A stretch of 25,825 bases of DNA from CAZNLL01 sp964573885 (GCA_964573885.1 CAZNLL010000045.1:1-25825), one strand, 5' to 3'; counted from the first letter of the stretch, positions 8,355 through 16,983 are shown. Notes: generated by a model from the letters alone, not told the origin. Made by a program: numbers and translations.

Positions 8355-9422
8355 ATGTTTGCAAAGATAAAAGAATTGGAAGACCGCTACAAAGAGCTTG
8401 AATCGAACTTGGGCCGTCCCGAGGTCATCCAGAACCAGAAGGTTTACCAGGAATATGTCAAAGAGCACAGTTCCCTCACGCCTCTAATAAGCACCTTTCG
8501 AAAATACCAATCCACCCAAGAGGAGATCGAAGAAAACCGGCCCCTGTTGAACGACCCTGATCCTGAGATGCGAAAGCTGGCAAGGGAGGAGGTTGAAAAA
8601 CTGGAATCGGATTTAAAGGATCTTGAGGGAGGGCTTAAGATACTCCTCTTGCCCAAGGATCCCAATGACGAGAAGAACATCCTTCTTGAGATCCGGGCCG
8701 GTACAGGTGGGGAAGAAGCGGCCCTCTTTGCCTCGGACCTTTTTGCCATGTATTCCCGGTATGCGGAAATGAAGGGATGGAGCACGGAAATTCTGGGCCG
8801 AAGTGCCACCGGCATAGGCGGATTTAAAGAGGTTATCCTTCTTGTAAAGGGCCGAAGGGTTTACAGCAGACTCAAATACGAAAGCGGGGTCCACCGGGTG
8901 CAGCGGGTGCCAGAGACGGAGGCCCAGGGCCGGATCCATACGTCAGCGGTCACGGTGGCGGTGTTGCCGGAGGCCGAGGAGGTGGATGTGAACATAGAAC
9001 CGGAAGATCTCCGGATCGATGTATTTCGTGCCTCCGGTCACGGGGGGCAACACGTGAACACCACGGATTCCGCTGTCCGCATTACCCACCTGCCGAGTGG
9101 CCTGGTGGTAAGCTGCCAGGACGAGAAGAGCCAGCACAAGAACAAGGCCAAGGCCATGAAGGTGTTGCGCTCCCGTCTCCTCATCCTGGAGCAAGCAGAA
9201 CAACAGTCCAAGATTTCAGCGGAGCGAAAGAATATGGTGGGGTCAGGAGACCGTAGTGAGCGGATCAGGACCTACAACTTCCCCCAGGGACGGGTGACCG
9301 ACCACCGGATCGGTCTTACCCTTTATAAGCTCGAGGATGTCCTCCAGGGGGGCCTGGATCAGATTGTCGACCCGTTGGTCACCCATTTCCAAACAGAAGA
9401 ACTCAAAAAAGGCCACGGCTGA
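8355..9422 (+). CDS. prfA: peptide chain release factor 1
   Basis: Recognises UAA and UAG stop codons and triggers peptide release. The 355-residue protein has a helical N-terminal domain, the codon-recognition tripeptide P-E-T (186-188, in VQRVPETEAQGRIHTSA), which fits the PxT of RF1 rather than the SPF of RF2, and the catalytic GGQ loop (G230-G231-Q232, in ASGHGGQHVNTTDSAVR). The C-terminal LEDVLQGGLDQIVDPL is also typical. The AAAAAGGT before ATG 8355 is the ribosome site. prmC, whose product methylates Q232, starts five bases after the stop. Confidence 0.97.
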   Translation: MFAKIKELEDRYKELESNLGRPEVIQNQKVYQEYVKEHSSLTPLISTFRKYQSTQEEIEENRPLLNDPDPEMRKLAREEVEKLESDLKDLEGGLKILLLPKDPNDEKNILLEIRAGTGGEEAALFASDLFAMYSRYAEMKGWSTEILGRSATGIGGFKEVILLVKGRRVYSRLKYESGVHRVQRVPETEAQGRIHTSAVTVAVLPEAEEVDVNIEPEDLRIDVFRASGHGGQHVNTTDSAVRITHLPSGLVVSCQDEKSQHKNKAKAMKVLRSRLLILEQAEQQSKISAERKNMVGSGDRSERIRTYNFPQGRVTDHRIGLTLYKLEDVLQGGLDQIVDPLVTHFQTEELKKGHG

Positions 9423-9427
9423 GAGTC

Positions 9428-10303
9428 ATGGGGACAAAGGCATGGACCATTAGAGCCCTCCTTAACGTCACCACAGAGTACCTTCAGGAGAAGGCCATTG
9501 AATCACCCCGCCTAACGGCCGAGGCGCTCCTGGCCCATCAACTGGGGGTTGGCCGCCTCTCTCTTTACCTGGACCTTGACAAGCCCCTGAAAGAGTCAGA
9601 GGTCTCCGGGTATCGCTCCCTGATAAGACGGAGGGTGAGACGAGAGCCTCTGCAGTACATCACCGGCCTCCAGGAATTCTGGTCCCTGGATTTCCAGGTA
9701 GACAACCGGGTTCTTATTCCGAGGCCCGAGACTGAGCTTCTTGTAGAACAGGCCCTTTGGCTGACCCAAGCAGGCGCCCCGGCGGATGAGATCCTCGATC
9801 TCGGCACAGGCTGCGGGCTTCTGGCTGTTTGCCTGGCCCGGGAGATCCAGAATGCGCGGATCTGGGCCACGGACGTCTCTTCCGCGGCCCTGGAAGTGGC
9901 TGTTTCCAACGCCGAGAGGCATGGGGTGATAGACCGGATTGAATTCTTGGAGGGGGATCTTCTTGGGCCCGTGAAAGAGAAGGGCGCGTTTTTTGACATG
10001 ATCCTCTCCAATCCTCCCTATGTGGCCGTCGAGGAATATGACACCCTTGATCCGGAAATACGCCTCTATGAACCCAGGCTGGCCCTGGAAGGCCGTGAGG
10101 GTGGAATCTATTACGTGAAGAGGATCATCCAAGAGGCCCCCGATCTCCTGACACCTGGTGGGTGGCTTATGCTGGAAATGGCGCCCTGTCAAACCCAGAG
10201 GGCCCTCACCATGGCGGAAGAGACGGGTAGATATGATGACATAGACCGGATAGAGGACTACAGCCACCGGTTCAGGATGATCAAGGCGCGGAAGAGAAGA
10301 TGA
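9428..10303 (+). CDS. prmC: release factor glutamine methyltransferase
   Basis: Transfers methyl from S-adenosylmethionine to the glutamine of the GGQ motif in release factors 1 and 2, raising release activity. The 291-residue protein has the N-terminal helical domain with REPLQYITGLQEFW, the IPRPETELLVEQ segment, the SAM-binding motif LDLGTGCGLLAV (D124-G130) and the catalytic NPPY (195-198). It lies five bases after prfA and is surely co-transcribed with its substrate gene. ATG 9428 overlaps no stop and has only a weak GAG ribosome site, which suggests translation coupled to prfA. Confidence 0.96.
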   Translation: MGTKAWTIRALLNVTTEYLQEKAIESPRLTAEALLAHQLGVGRLSLYLDLDKPLKESEVSGYRSLIRRRVRREPLQYITGLQEFWSLDFQVDNRVLIPRPETELLVEQALWLTQAGAPADEILDLGTGCGLLAVCLAREIQNARIWATDVSSAALEVAVSNAERHGVIDRIEFLEGDLLGPVKEKGAFFDMILSNPPYVAVEEYDTLDPEIRLYEPRLALEGREGGIYYVKRIIQEAPDLLTPGGWLMLEMAPCQTQRALTMAEETGRYDDIDRIEDYSHRFRMIKARKRR

Positions 10304-10307
10304 ATCG

Positions 10308-10330
10308 GAGGACCCACGCTAAGGGTCCTC
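10308..10330. terminator. hairpin between convergent prmC and the RseC-like gene
   Basis: A perfect 8-bp stem (10308-10315 with 10323-10330) and 7-base loop lie exactly between the two converging genes. The hairpin contains the stop codon of the minus-strand gene. There is no long T run on either side, so it may act as a weak or Rho-assisted bidirectional terminator. Confidence 0.45.
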
Positions 10331-10918
10331 GGAGGGCTTTGCGAGAAAGGTTTCCCGGCACCGGGAACTGCAGAAGTGAAAAATCCTGTCCCCTCGGGTG
10401 GCGGTCAAGGAAGGGTCTGTGGGACTGACCAGCTTCCCGCATACCGGGTCTACATAGAGGGGTGAAGGACGGTCTTTATCACCGGCCTTGATGATACGCG
10501 TGATGACCGGTGCGAGACGGTTATCGCCGGACATCTTTCTGGAGATGAGGAAGGTGATAAAAAGCCCCAGCAACAGACCGGCAACACTGCACAAGACGGC
10601 CCGGTTTGTCTCACTCATGATGGAAGCTGAATCGAGGCCTGAACCTGTGAGCGCTCCTGCGACCAAGCCGGCCAGGGGGATGAGATAAAGCACCGCCACG
10701 CTCTTGATCAGGGTGGCTGAGCTGAGGTTCAGTTCCACAAGATCCCCTGCCCGGGCCCCGGCCTTATTAAGGGCCCGGCTCACCATTTCCGTGCCTCCCC
10801 CCAGGGCGTGACAGAAATGAGCGGCTCCGCAACCGGCACAGGCCTCTTTTCTCTCGGTCGTGACCTGGGCCCAGCCGTCTCCGCCGACACTGATCACCAC
10901 GCCCTTTTCTTCAGCCAT
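10319..10918 (-). CDS. RseC/MucC-like membrane protein with C-terminal YHS-type domain
   Basis: RseC/MucC-family proteins are small inner-membrane proteins tied to envelope-stress (sigma-E) or redox functions; the exact role is not certain. Residues 1-65 match the cytoplasmic RseC region, with a cysteine cluster C27-x2-C30-x5-C36. Two hydrophobic helices follow at about 71-92 and 105-126. Residues 155-195 form an added module with DPVCGKLV, then FHFCSSRCRETFLAKP (C160, C183, C187), the pattern of YHS/TRASH-type metal-binding domains. RseC alone is about 160 residues, so the tail is a fusion. An AGAGGGAAA stretch precedes the ATG. The gene is transcribed divergently from the cyclase. Calling it RseC-like is fairly safe; the metal role is inferred. 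Confidence 0.8.
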   Translation of the reverse strand: MAEEKGVVISVGGDGWAQVTTERKEACAGCGAAHFCHALGGGTEMVSRALNKAGARAGDLVELNLSSATLIKSVAVLYLIPLAGLVAGALTGSGLDSASIMSETNRAVLCSVAGLLLGLFITFLISRKMSGDNRLAPVITRIIKAGDKDRPSPLYVDPVCGKLVSPTDPSLTATRGDRIFHFCSSRCRETFLAKPSEDP

Positions 10919-11042
10919 GTTTTCCCTCTTAGCCTACCCCAAGCCGTTGTTTCTGCGCTTGAGCCACAAGGTTGGATGGATTTCCACCCATTCGCCTCCT
11001 ATAGACCCATGGGCACTAAGTGTTGTATGATTCAATTTAAGC

Positions 11043-11048
11043 TATAAT
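11043..11048 (+). promoter_or_regulatory. TATAAT -10 box upstream of the cyclase gene
   Basis: A perfect TATAAT lies in the 139-base divergent gap 10919-11057. The best -35 candidate (TTGTAT, 11023-11028) is only 14 bases away, so the promoter is either weak at -35 or activator-dependent. Transcription would begin near 11055, which favours translation from ATG 11121 over ATG 11058. Confidence 0.45.
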
Positions 11049-11120
11049 AAAAGATCGATGAATGCAAACGATACCGCTCAGGCCGGTTGTTCTTTGCTCT
11101 CCCGTCGAGGTCCCCCGTAT

Positions 11121-12836
11121 ATGAAGCTTTTTCGGATCAACAGCCTTCAACATCGACTGGTGATATTTCTTCTTATTCCGGTGGTTTTACTCCTTTTTGG
11201 TGTGGGATTCCGGGGTTTCATCTTTGCAAGAGATATCATGCTCAATGCGTGGAGAGACGGGGCGATTGTCAAGCTGGAGAGGGCCGCCCATTATATCGAT
11301 ATGCGCCTAGGGAGGCCCATGGAATTAATGGATCTTTTGGGCGAGTCGGAGGGGACGGGGGTCTCTCCGGACCCTGAATGGATTCTGGGAAGGATAAGAA
11401 AGCTCGATGGGGTGACCCGGGTAGAACTGACGTGGACGGAAAAGGGTTCCATGCCTATGCGAGGGACGGAATCTCAAATGGGGTCCAGGCACATGATGCA
11501 ATTCCACAGGATACGGATCTTCAAGGTAACCCCGCCTCACTTTGATGCCCGAATGGGCCGGAAAACGGTGACTCTTCTGTTCCGGCTTGAAGATGAATCC
11601 GGGCGAAAACTGGCCAGTCTCGAAGTTTCTATCCGGTTCGATTATCTCCTGGAGGATATCCAAAGGCTCGGCTGGTGGCAGAGCGATAAGGCCTGTTTGA
11701 TCGATGATGCCGGCCGCTTTCTTGCCCACACCCGGGGTATGATGAGCGAAAGAAGGCGGTTGGGTGAGACCGACGATCCCTTGGAGCTGGCCGTTTTGGA
11801 GGCCATGGGACAGAGGCCCTCTGGAACGCTTCTAGGTAAAGGGCATCCTCCCAAACAGGTCTGCGGGTTTTACAGGTTGCGGAATGCACCCTGGACCATC
11901 GTTTTGACCGCACCGGGCAAGAAGGTCTTGGCCCCCATTGTGCGCTATCGATTCTATTATTTTTTGGCCGGAACCGTGTCGATTCTGATCATTATTGTAT
12001 TGATTAGATTTGTGGTGGGCCGGATGGTTCACTCTATCCGGGAGGTTTCCCGGGCATCAGAAAAAGTGGCAAAAGGTGAATACGGGGATTTACTTCCTGT
12101 CACCAGCTACGACGAGATCGGCCAGTTGACGGAGAGTTTCAACACCATGGTATCTGGATTGAAAGAAAGGGATTTCATTCGCGATACTTTTGGCAGGTAT
12201 GTGGACCGGGAAATCGCCAAAGAGCTCATGAAACGGCCTGAAGCCGCACGTTTGGGAGGAGAAAAGCGGGAAGTGGTTGTGTTGATGTCGGATCTGCGGA
12301 ATTTTACCTCCCTGGCTGAATCTCTCAGTCCCGAAGAAACCATCCATTTGCTCAACCATTATTTTTCTCATATGATCAAGGTGATCGAGAGATACAGGGG
12401 GATCATAGTAGATTTCTTCGGTGACGGCCTTCTTGTATTTTTCGACCCCCTCGACGCCCCCGTTGGACCATCTGCGGGACGGGCCCTGGCCTGCGCTTTG
12501 GGAATGCAGGCTGGAATGACCGAGATCAATGACCAACACAGGAGAGAGGGCCTGCCAGAGCTTCAAATGGGAATCGGCCTTAATGCAGGTGAGGTTGTTG
12601 TCGGCAATATTGGTTCCGTTACAAGGGCCAAGTACGGCATCGTTGGGGCTCCGGTAAATCTAACTGATCGGATTCAGGCAGTGGCCCAGCCCGGTGAAGT
12701 GGTTATCACAAGGCCGGTTCTTGACCGTCTCCTGGAGAAACCGTTCGTGAAGAAATCCTTCACAGTTGAGGTAAAGGGCGTCAAGGATCCCGTCAAGATC
12801 TATGTGGTGGGCGAACCGGCAAAAGGGCCTGAATAA
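11121..12836 (+). CDS. membrane class III adenylate/guanylate cyclase with sensor and HAMP domains
   Basis: Predicted to make cAMP or cGMP in response to an extracytoplasmic signal. The 571-residue protein has a transmembrane helix at about 12-35, a periplasmic sensor region (about 36-276, possibly Cache-like), a second helix at about 277-298, a HAMP linker to about 350 and a cyclase domain to the C-terminus. Metal-binding aspartates are D391 (MSDLRNFTSL) and D435 (FFGDGLLVFF); transition-state N513 and R517 are present. The usual substrate-selecting Lys and Asp positions hold D431 and A510, so nucleotide choice cannot be predicted. ATG 11121 has GAGG ten bases upstream and starts just before the first helix; ATG 11058 is an alternative adding 21 residues. 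It may pair with the cNMP-binding protein at 13748. Confidence 0.88.
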   Translation: MKLFRINSLQHRLVIFLLIPVVLLLFGVGFRGFIFARDIMLNAWRDGAIVKLERAAHYIDMRLGRPMELMDLLGESEGTGVSPDPEWILGRIRKLDGVTRVELTWTEKGSMPMRGTESQMGSRHMMQFHRIRIFKVTPPHFDARMGRKTVTLLFRLEDESGRKLASLEVSIRFDYLLEDIQRLGWWQSDKACLIDDAGRFLAHTRGMMSERRRLGETDDPLELAVLEAMGQRPSGTLLGKGHPPKQVCGFYRLRNAPWTIVLTAPGKKVLAPIVRYRFYYFLAGTVSILIIIVLIRFVVGRMVHSIREVSRASEKVAKGEYGDLLPVTSYDEIGQLTESFNTMVSGLKERDFIRDTFGRYVDREIAKELMKRPEAARLGGEKREVVVLMSDLRNFTSLAESLSPEETIHLLNHYFSHMIKVIERYRGIIVDFFGDGLLVFFDPLDAPVGPSAGRALACALGMQAGMTEINDQHRREGLPELQMGIGLNAGEVVVGNIGSVTRAKYGIVGAPVNLTDRIQAVAQPGEVVITRPVLDRLLEKPFVKKSFTVEVKGVKDPVKIYVVGEPAKGPE

Positions 12837-12874
12837 TGCTTCTCAAAAGGATCAGTGATGGCCATTGCCGTGAC

Positions 12875-13495
12875 CTATGAGACAAGCACCAGCCCGGAGA
12901 GCATGGCTTTGGGGATATCCTTGGGGTTACTCTCTTTGAGGATGGGATAAATCTCCCAGCCCAAGGCTTTGACCAGACGGAATACGTTGATCCCCAGGGC
13001 CTCCATGGAGGGACGGGCCAGAAGGGGAAACCGGCACCTTCCCCTTGGTTTGAGGGCCTCGCAGGGCTGATCCATGCAGAAGACGGCCTTACAGGATCCT
13101 GCGGCCAGGCCTGTTGAACGGTCGTAGCCCATGTCCTTTGACCGGGTTTCCAGGATGGAACAAAGGGTATAGATGGGCCGAAAGGCCTGAAATCGACCAT
13201 CAGACAAGAGGACCTCCGGGTCCACATCTGTTTTGAAGAGGACGGCCCAGGAGAAAGAGGAGAGCCAAGGCCCGGCCTCTTCAGGAGGCATGACGTGGGG
13301 CGGGCAGTGGGCGCTCTTGCCATAGCCTTCGCATAAAGGGGGTTTGCACATTTCAATGAGATCCGGTTCCACATGGATCAAGGATGTGGTGATGACGGTT
13401 GCGTCACTGGCACCGAGCCTCAAGGCCTCTTCTTTAAGCTCCCTCAGATGGCCTTGGTGTTGAACTTCGGGGGTGGATGGGGGCCGGTCCTTCAT
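12875..13495 (-). CDS. cysteine-rich putative metal-binding protein (DUF2284 type)
   Basis: Function unknown. The 206 residues carry two cysteine clusters: C50-x4-C55-x8-C64 (CKPPLCEGYGKSAHCPP) and C135-x4-C140-x4-C145-x8-C154, followed by RPSMEALGINVF. This arrangement fits the DUF2284 family, assumed to bind a metal or an iron-sulfur cluster and found mostly in anaerobes. No signal peptide or membrane helix is seen, so it is probably cytoplasmic. GAGGA nine bases before ATG 13495 supports the start. It lies between the cyclase and the cNMP-binding membrane protein but on the opposite strand, so it is not in one operon with either. Confidence 0.8.
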   Translation of the reverse strand: MKDRPPSTPEVQHQGHLRELKEEALRLGASDATVITTSLIHVEPDLIEMCKPPLCEGYGKSAHCPPHVMPPEEAGPWLSSFSWAVLFKTDVDPEVLLSDGRFQAFRPIYTLCSILETRSKDMGYDRSTGLAAGSCKAVFCMDQPCEALKPRGRCRFPLLARPSMEALGINVFRLVKALGWEIYPILKESNPKDIPKAMLSGLVLVS

Positions 13496-13747
13496 ATGTC
13501 AGATCCTCAACATTTTAAAATTTTCAAATAGCCCCGCTTCCAGCTATGTCGACACGCTACCCACCCCTCTTACGCCATCCTTCCCCTTTTGTCAAAGCCC
13601 CCGGAGGCATATCTTTTGAGAGCTGCCCGGGTCCGCGGGGTTTCCCTCTGGGTGGCGGGAGCTCCTTAAAGGTGTTGACACCCCTTGGCCTTGGATGTAA
13701 TTTAACGCGAAACTCTTCCGCGCCTTTTTCCTCATCCTGGGGATCAC
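13496..13747. other. 252-base divergent gap before the 1068-residue membrane protein
   Basis: No gene is supported. The gap holds the + strand promoter described separately, with an 8-base palindrome GGAGCTCC (13658-13665) ten bases before its -35 box, a possible operator position. An 80-codon frame covering 13546-13788 runs through the promoter and into the next gene and looks like chance. Confidence 0.5.
13675..13703 (+). promoter_or_regulatory. sigma70-like promoter of the transporter-HEAT-cNMP gene
   Basis: A consensus TTGACA (13675-13680) and TAATTT (13698-13703) are separated by exactly 17 bases, with TG directly before the -10 box. Transcription would start near 13710, 38 bases ahead of the start codon. 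Confidence 0.65.
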
Positions 13748-16700
13748 ATGCTAAACTTTCTGGGCAAATGGCTCAATATCTACCGTGATGAAATCGCACT
13801 CTTCCTCTGGTGTGCCGCCCTCCTATTTCTCATTCGAAGCTCAAATGTCCTTTTCAATAATTTTGCCGAGACGGCCTTTCTCAAGCGTTACGGCGTGGAA
13901 TATTTGCCCGTCGTCTACATGATAAATTCCGTCTCCACCTTCTTCATCATGGGTTTTATGACGGGGATCATGGGCCGGCTCCCGGGAAGCCGTCTTCTGA
14001 GCTACATGCTTCTCTTTTGCGGGGTATCCGTGGCGGGACTCCGTTTTGTCATCCCCCTGGATTTCAGTCTGCTCTATCCCATTCTCTTCATCCTCAAATC
14101 CCAGTACGAAGTCTTGCTGGGGCTGGTTTTCTGGAACCTGGCCAATGATTTGTTCAACACCAGACAATCCAAGAGGCTCTTTCCCCTCATCACCGCCGGC
14201 GGTGTGCTCGGAGGGGTCATAGGCAGCTTTGCAACCCCCTCTCTGGCCAAGGCCGTCTCCCTGGACAACCTCCTCTTCGCCTATCTGGTGACCACCGTCG
14301 TCGGAGCCATGACGGTGAAGAGGATGGGCACCCTTTTCCCTACCTTGCTCCTCTCGGACAAGACGGGAAAGAAGAAAAAGAAATCCCGTTCCTCCACCAT
14401 AGAGGAATTCAAAAAGGTCCTTCCCATGCTCAAGGAGTCGAAGCTGGTGAAAATCCTCATCATGCTGACCTTGATGCCCAATGTGGTCATTCCCATCATG
14501 AACTATCAGTTCAATTTCGCCGTGAACGAGACCTTTGCCACGGAAGGCAAGATGATTGCCTTTTTCGGGTATTTCCGGGGTGTCTTGAATTTCGTCAGCC
14601 TCGTTATCCTCCTCTTTGTGGGCAAAATATATGGCAGGTGGGGACTGCCCGTTGCGCTCATGTTCCATCCCTTCAACTACATGCTTGCCTTCCTGGCCTT
14701 TCTTCTCAAGTTCAACATCTTTTCGGCCATGTATGCCAGGATTTCCACCATCGTGCTCAGAACCACCATCAATAATCCTGCCCGGGCCGTCCTGGTGGGC
14801 CTGGTTCCGCCCGAGTACCGGGCCGTGATCCGGCCCTTCTTGCGGGGAACGGTGGTGCGCATCGGAATACTTATAGGCTCCGGGTTGATAATGGCATCGG
14901 AAGATCTTGTTCACCCCAGGTATCTTTCGGTGGTCTCCTTTCTGTTCGTGGCGGCCTGGATTATATCCACCTTTGTCCTCAAAAAGGGGTACGCAGGGAT
15001 CCTTCTGGACCTTATATCCAGGAATATGCTGGATCTCAAGTCCATGGAAGGAAAGGATGTGAGCCAGGTCTTTTCGGACAAAAAGGTCAAGTCCCAGTTG
15101 GCCGAGGCCTTCCTGGCGGCCCGGGGCAAAGACGCCCTGTGGCACGCCCGCTTGCTTAAATCCCTGGGCCCGGGAGAGGCGGACCCCCTTATCCTGAGAG
15201 CCCTCAGAGATCAGGATGAGGCCACCCGGATCGGTCTCCTGGAAACCCTCTCCCCCGAGTTGGGCCAAGACGCCGTCCCCGTGCTTCGGGAACTGGCCGA
15301 TCCCAATAACCCGGCTCTCATGGTGGCCGTTATGAAGGTCTTGAACCGGGTTTTTCCAGGGGGTGCCACGGATTTGAGAGAAGAGGTCTTTGAGTCAAGT
15401 GCCTACCCCGAAGTCAAGGCCCATGCCGTGAGCGGCCTGTACCGGCGGGATCCGCAGAGGTACAAGGATATCATTGACGGCTGGTTGGGGTCGAAGGATG
15501 TTTCAGAGAGAAGGGCCGGTGTTATTGCAGCCGGAGAATCGGGAGATACCGCTTGGATTCCCTGTCTCAAGGAGATCCTCACGGAAGAAAAAGAAGGCGT
15601 AATCCTGGCTCTTATCTTGGAGGGTCTCCACCGTCTGGGGGCCGATGATATCAATGCCCTGGTTCTTCCTTATCTCTCCCATCCCATGGAGTCCGTCCGG
15701 CTGGCCGCCCTGGAGGCCTTTGAGATCACCGATGAGAGTGCCCTGAAAAAAGCGATTATTCTCATGGACGATGCTTCGAAACGGGTCCGGGCCCTGGCCA
15801 AGCAACGGCTTGAAACCGCCCCATATCAGAACGCCCAGATCCTGGTCGAGTCTCTCACCATCCCCCGCCGCCAGGTCCGCGAAGGCATATTTGAGTTGTT
15901 GAATTCTTTGAACATCAAAGACCTGGATGTCTATCGTTTTGCCCGGGCCCAGCTGGAAAAGGGCTACGGGCTTTTGGCCGAGGCAGAGGGGCTCCGCCTT
16001 CTACCGGAAAGCCGGGAAAGGGATCTCCTTATCGATCATTTGAACCGGGAACGCGGCTTTCAGTTGGAAAACATCATGCGGGTCCTGGCCACTCAGGATG
16101 CTACCGGTCAGATGCGCATAATCTGGAGGGGTATTTTCTCGGCCGATGCCCGGCAGCGCTCCAACAGCCTGGAGGCCTTGGACGATGTGGTGGATGTTTC
16201 TTTATCAAGAATTCTGATTCCTCTCTTGGAAGATCTCTCTCCATCCCAGACTTTGCAGGTGGGGAGAAAGAGCTTTGATCTCCCTAAGTTTGGCGGGGAC
16301 AAGGCCGGCATTTATGCCCATTTCCTCGCCAAGCCGGACTGGGTGACTTTGGTCCTGACCCTTTATTTAGTGGCCCACCAAGGGCTTGACGGTCTGGACA
16401 GGCATATCATCGACGAGCTTTCAGGATCCGAGAATACCCATGTCCGCGATATGGCGCAGCGGATTATCCAAGAGAGCCATGCCGCCAAAAAGGAGGAAGA
16501 TATGGAAAAACAGATCTCCATTCCGGACAAGATCATACACCTGAAGGGGATACAGATATTTGAAGGGCTCTCGGTCAGTGAACTGGCGGCGGTTGCATCT
16601 GTGACGGAAGAGGTGATGTACCCAAAAGGGGAAATCGTGATCAAGGAAGGGGAGCCCGGAGAGACCATGTACCTGATCATTCAAGGGGAGGTGGCCGTGA

Positions 16701-16954
16701 TCAAAGGCTACGGCGGAGAGAAGGAGATAGAATTGGACCGTATCAGGGAGGGTGACTATTTTGGAGAAATGGCCCTGTTTGAAGATTCGGTGCGATCCGC
16801 CACCATCCGCACCTCAGAAGAGTCCCGCCTCCTTGTGCTCCACAAACGGGAATTCACAGAGATCGTTAGGGAGTACCCTCAGATTGCCCTTCATATCTGC
16901 CGGGTCTTAAGCAAGCGCCTCAGAGAACTCCACGCCAAGGTGCAGAGCCAATAG
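13748..16954 (+). CDS. NTT/MFS-like membrane protein with HEAT-like repeats and C-terminal cNMP-binding domain
   Basis: A 1068-residue, three-part protein. Residues 1-430 hold about 11-12 hydrophobic helices resembling the nucleotide (ATP/ADP) transporter and MFS fold, with a basic KKKKK loop near the middle. Residues ~450-900 are helical HEAT-like repeats (VRLAALEAFE, RVRALAKQRLE). Residues 933-1060 are a cyclic-nucleotide-binding domain with the phosphate-binding cassette GDYFGEMALFEDSVRSATI; E1007, R1016 and S1017 match the ligand contacts of CRP (E72, R82, S83), so a cAMP-type ligand is plausible. Transport has not been shown by anything here; the membrane part may be a sensor. GGGGA precedes ATG 13748. 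It likely heads an operon with the next gene, 29 bases downstream. Confidence 0.87.
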   Translation: MLNFLGKWLNIYRDEIALFLWCAALLFLIRSSNVLFNNFAETAFLKRYGVEYLPVVYMINSVSTFFIMGFMTGIMGRLPGSRLLSYMLLFCGVSVAGLRFVIPLDFSLLYPILFILKSQYEVLLGLVFWNLANDLFNTRQSKRLFPLITAGGVLGGVIGSFATPSLAKAVSLDNLLFAYLVTTVVGAMTVKRMGTLFPTLLLSDKTGKKKKKSRSSTIEEFKKVLPMLKESKLVKILIMLTLMPNVVIPIMNYQFNFAVNETFATEGKMIAFFGYFRGVLNFVSLVILLFVGKIYGRWGLPVALMFHPFNYMLAFLAFLLKFNIFSAMYARISTIVLRTTINNPARAVLVGLVPPEYRAVIRPFLRGTVVRIGILIGSGLIMASEDLVHPRYLSVVSFLFVAAWIISTFVLKKGYAGILLDLISRNMLDLKSMEGKDVSQVFSDKKVKSQLAEAFLAARGKDALWHARLLKSLGPGEADPLILRALRDQDEATRIGLLETLSPELGQDAVPVLRELADPNNPALMVAVMKVLNRVFPGGATDLREEVFESSAYPEVKAHAVSGLYRRDPQRYKDIIDGWLGSKDVSERRAGVIAAGESGDTAWIPCLKEILTEEKEGVILALILEGLHRLGADDINALVLPYLSHPMESVRLAALEAFEITDESALKKAIILMDDASKRVRALAKQRLETAPYQNAQILVESLTIPRRQVREGIFELLNSLNIKDLDVYRFARAQLEKGYGLLAEAEGLRLLPESRERDLLIDHLNRERGFQLENIMRVLATQDATGQMRIIWRGIFSADARQRSNSLEALDDVVDVSLSRILIPLLEDLSPSQTLQVGRKSFDLPKFGGDKAGIYAHFLAKPDWVTLVLTLYLVAHQGLDGLDRHIIDELSGSENTHVRDMAQRIIQESHAAKKEEDMEKQISIPDKIIHLKGIQIFEGLSVSELAAVASVTEEVMYPKGEIVIKEGEPGETMYLIIQGEVAVIKGYGGEKEIELDRIREGDYFGEMALFEDSVRSATIRTSEESRLLVLHKREFTEIVREYPQIALHICRVLSKRLRELHAKVQSQ

Positions 16955-16983
16955 GGATCCAGGGCTTTATCAGACCTTCATCC

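Noticed and set aside
13546..13788. An 80-codon frame before the 1068-residue protein
   Set aside because: It runs through the likely promoter and overlaps the start of the real gene; proline/serine-rich low-complexity product.
13841..15268. A 475-codon minus-strand open frame antisense to the 1068-residue protein
   Set aside because: Composition is dominated by G, E, H, Q and D with no hydrophobic core, as expected for the reverse of a membrane-protein gene.
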